A stretch of 64,000 bases of DNA from assembly GCF_016889705.1 (NCBI RefSeq), contig NZ_CP069526.1:7141001-7205000 (forward strand). Direction: 5' to 3'. A program made the position numbers and the translations under genes. Below, piece by piece: positions 62,290 through 64,000 of this stretch. A model generated the notes under the pieces. It saw nothing but the letters and a program-made list of their open reading frames with translations, did no database searches and was not told the DNA's origin. The first letter of the stretch is position 1, and each line of letters starts with the position of its first letter. The DNA is from Amycolatopsis sp. FDAARGOS 1241 (GTDB taxonomy: Bacteria; Actinomycetota; Actinomycetes; Mycobacteriales; Pseudonocardiaceae).

Positions 62290-62946
62290 ATGAACCGCGA
62301 ACTCTGGACCGCAGTCGACGACTACCTCGGCGACGCACTGCTGCCCGCCGACCCGGTGCTCGACGCCGCCCTCGCCGACTCCGCGGCGGCCGGCCTGCCG
62401 CCGATCGCCGTCTCGCCCACGCAGGGCCGTTTGCTCAACCTGCTGGCCCGCACGGCGGGCGCCCGCTCGATCCTCGAACTCGGCACCCTCGCCGGCTACA
62501 GCACGATCTGGCTCGCCCGCGCCCTGCCCACCGGCGGCCGGATCGTGACGTGCGAGTACGACCCGAAGCACGCCGCCGTGGCCCGCAAGAACCTCGACCG
62601 TGCCGGCTTCGGCCCGGACGTCGCCGAAATCCTCGTCGGCGCCGCCCTCGACACCCTACCGGGCCTGCGCGACCCGTTCGACTTCATCTTCATCGACGCC
62701 GACAAGGCCAACCTCGCCGCCTACGTGGAGCACTCCCTGCGCCTCTCCCACCCCGGCACCACGATCGTCGTCGACAACGTCGTCCGCGACGGCGAAGTCA
62801 TCAACGCGGACAACAGCGACCCAGCCGTCCAAGGCGTCCGCACCATGCTCACCGCGATACACACCGACGCCCGCCTCGACGCCACCGCCATCCAAACCGT
62901 CGGCGACAAAGGCTACGACGGCTTCCTCCTCGCCCGCGTCCACTGA
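62290..62946 (+). CDS. O-methyltransferase (SAM-dependent, caffeoyl-CoA type)
   Basis: 218 residues. Seen: the SAM motif ILELGTLAGYSTIWLARALP near residue 60, VTCEYDPKHAAVARKNL, the metal site DFIFIDADKANLAAYVEHSL near residue 135 and VVDNVVRDGEVINADN. Small Mg-dependent O-methyltransferases of this type act on catechols or natural-product intermediates; the substrate is unknown. It begins 19 bp after the ABC gene, so it may share the iron-regulated transcript, which would fit catechol-type chemistry. Later codons are unusually C-rich (many GCC/ACC). Confidence 0.88.
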   Translation: MNRELWTAVDDYLGDALLPADPVLDAALADSAAAGLPPIAVSPTQGRLLNLLARTAGARSILELGTLAGYSTIWLARALPTGGRIVTCEYDPKHAAVARKNLDRAGFGPDVAEILVGAALDTLPGLRDPFDFIFIDADKANLAAYVEHSLRLSHPGTTIVVDNVVRDGEVINADNSDPAVQGVRTMLTAIHTDARLDATAIQTVGDKGYDGFLLARVH

Positions 62947-63130
62947 CAGCGCCACCCCGCCCACTGCGACGCAAAGCCACCGACACAACCGCCGCCAAAC
63001 CAAGCAAAGAGTCCCGCACCCAACCCCAACATCCCGAACCGCGACGCACTTCACCTACGCCACCGCCGCCTACCTACGCAAAAAGTGATGCGCCCAGCCC
63101 CTGCCCAGCACCTCGATCCGACGCCAAAAC
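62947..63130. other. Intergenic stretch without a recognisable gene
   Basis: The plus strand is unusually C- and A-rich (CCGCC and ACCAAGC runs). No conserved reading frame. It ends at the large hairpin that starts at 63131. Confidence 0.4.
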
Positions 63131-63190
63131 ACGGCCGCCGACCCCGTGTCAAGGCACGCTTTCCCGTCTTGACACGGGGTCAGCGGCCGT
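63131..63190 (-). terminator. 23-bp-stem hairpin, likely terminator of the minus-strand PBP gene
   Basis: Arms 63131-63153 and 63168-63190 pair at 22 of 23 positions around a 14-nt loop. On the minus strand GTTTTGG follows the stem closely, so the hairpin would stop transcripts of the penicillin-binding-protein gene. The long, nearly perfect stem is exceptional for a simple terminator. Confidence 0.65.
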
Positions 63191-63222
63191 AGTCACACTC
63201 GCGCTTCGGGGTGCACACGCAC

Positions 63223-63320
63223 CGCAACACGCCCCGCGAGGGCCCGCATCACCCCACAACGCCTCGCAACCCGCCCCGCGCAGGCCCGCATCCCAACCAC
63301 AACACCCCGCAACCCGCCCC
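63223..63320. repeat. Degenerate 42-43-bp tandem repeat
   Basis: About two and a half units. CGCAAC followed by an (A/C)CGCCCCGCG core recurs at 63223, 63265 and 63308. It overlaps the 3' end of the PBP frame, where it would encode a Gly/Cys-rich tail. Confidence 0.6.
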
Positions 63321-64000
63321 GCGAAGGACAACATCAGCACCGAAGACCAGCCGCACCGACCCAGACCCTTCCCCCTCCACCGGAATCCCCCGAGAAGCCT
63401 CCACCATGAACTCCCTCCCAACATCCGCCGGCACCGAAGCCCCCACCACCTTCTTCCCCTCCGCATCGAACAGCCGCCGCTCATCATCCGACCCGGCCCA
63501 CACGGCCGTAGCCAGCTGAGGCGTATACCCCACCGCCCGAGCATCCTGATCATCAGCGGAATTCCCGTGCTGGAACTCCCCCGTCCGCAATGCCGCGGGC
63601 CTCCCATCCGGCAAGAACGTCTGCAGCACATTGGTCACCCCCGCAGCCACCTTCGCACTCGCCCCCTCGTCCTCGGAAACGCCGGCTGCGGATCGGAATC
63701 GTGCTCCCACACGACATTCCCCTCCCGATCCAGCACCTTGTCCACCAGATGCGGCGCCACCTTCACCTCGTGGTCGGCGAAGGTCGCATACGCACCCACG
63801 ACGTCCAACGGCCGCGACGGATATCGCCCCACCGCGATCCCGGACCCGATCAGGTAGCCGTCCTTCTCCCGCAACGTCGGCGTCCCGTCGACGTCGGCCG
63901 GAATCCCCGCGTCCCGCGCCGCCGCACTCACCGCGTCGGGCCCGAGCCGCTTCGCCAGCCCGAGGTACGGCGTGTCCGCGCCGACGTCATGGCCGTCCGC
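63249..64000 (-). pseudogene. Class A penicillin-binding protein transpeptidase region, frameshifted, 5' part outside window
   Basis: Upstream part (right side): PYLGLAKRLGPDAVSAAARDAGIP, LIGSGIAVGRYPSRPLDVVGAYATFADHEV and VLDREGNVVWEHDSDPQPAF, typical of the transpeptidase domain of PonA-type PBPs (cited in parts: LAKRLGPDAV, VGRYPSRPLDVVGAY). Then one base is missing near 63680 and the protein continues in another frame: SEDEGASAKVAAGVTNVLQTFL, TPQLATAVWAGSDDERR and VPADVGREFMVEA. The gene would make a truncated protein if the shift is real. The SxxK and SxN motifs would lie outside the window. The tail after EGEGSG is atypical. Confidence 0.72.

Noticed and set aside
63223..63320. CRISPR array
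   Set aside because: Only about 2.5 degenerate units, no distinct spacers, no cas genes; it is a coding-region tandem repeat.

Overview
The window is about 64 kb of very GC-rich DNA. Genes are packed with 4-base ATGA/GTGA stop-start overlaps, GTG starts are frequent, and the regulators (IclR, LacI, GntR, ROK, MocR, SigD/ShbA-like ECF sigma factor) and catabolic clusters are of actinobacterial type. The protein families and codon use fit a Pseudonocardiaceae-like soil actinomycete (Amycolatopsis is the best guess). This is inference; there is no rRNA gene to confirm it. No tRNA, rRNA, CRISPR or prophage genes were seen.

Layout. 1-2.6 kb: 3' part of an HMG-CoA lyase, an IclR regulator and an aldo/keto reductase. 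2.7-11.4 kb: a myo-inositol catabolism and uptake locus, with LacI repressor and iolG-like dehydrogenase divergent from iolE, a three-gene sugar ABC transporter, iolB and iolD; a perfect 14-bp LacI-type palindrome lies between the two arms. 11.4-14.6 kb: alpha/beta-hydrolase, flavin monooxygenase and a membrane GGDEF protein. 15.0-15.9 kb: a decayed IS5-family element. 16.0-25.5 kb: a molybdenum-hydroxylase (form II CO-dehydrogenase-like) cluster, coxG-M-L-S, coxI, coxE, coxD, mocA. 25.5-31.6 kb: protocatechuate/beta-ketoadipate genes pcaR-C-D-G-H-F-J-I on the same strand, overlapping the cox genes at pcaR/mocA; pcaB is not present.

31.8-33.1 kb: a dead IS30-family element that landed inside a transcription terminator. 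33.2-39.7 kb: an alpha-galactoside locus (two permeases, binding protein, ROK repressor, divergent GH36 alpha-galactosidase). 39.7-41.8 kb: 2-hydroxyacid dehydrogenase and glycerate kinase. 42-44.6 kb: a cysteine-less HesB-like protein, GtrA, two DUF202 proteins and an ECF sigma factor. 44.6-54.2 kb: a complete non-phosphorylating L-fucose pathway in two minus-strand operons plus a FadR-type GntR regulator; the same short palindrome (ACATC-N-GAKGT) sits at both promoters. 54.5-56.8 kb: a DUF2235 hydrolase and a ferredoxin-reductase-like flavoprotein. 57.3-58.2 kb: a block bounded by inverted repeats holding a wrecked SDR gene and a large hairpin. 58.2-64 kb: a polytopic membrane protein, a MocR regulator, an iron-box-controlled ABC ATPase, an O-methyltransferase, and a frameshifted penicillin-binding protein running off the right edge.

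Together the window is an accessory catabolic region: inositol, aromatic acids, alpha-galactosides and L-fucose are each handled by a local regulator, with an importer for the three polyols/sugars. The most unusual points are the physical fusion of the pca operon to the form II molybdenum-hydroxylase maturation genes, the IS30 insertion in the terminator upstream of pca, and the inverted-repeat-bounded relic near 57.3-58.15 kb.
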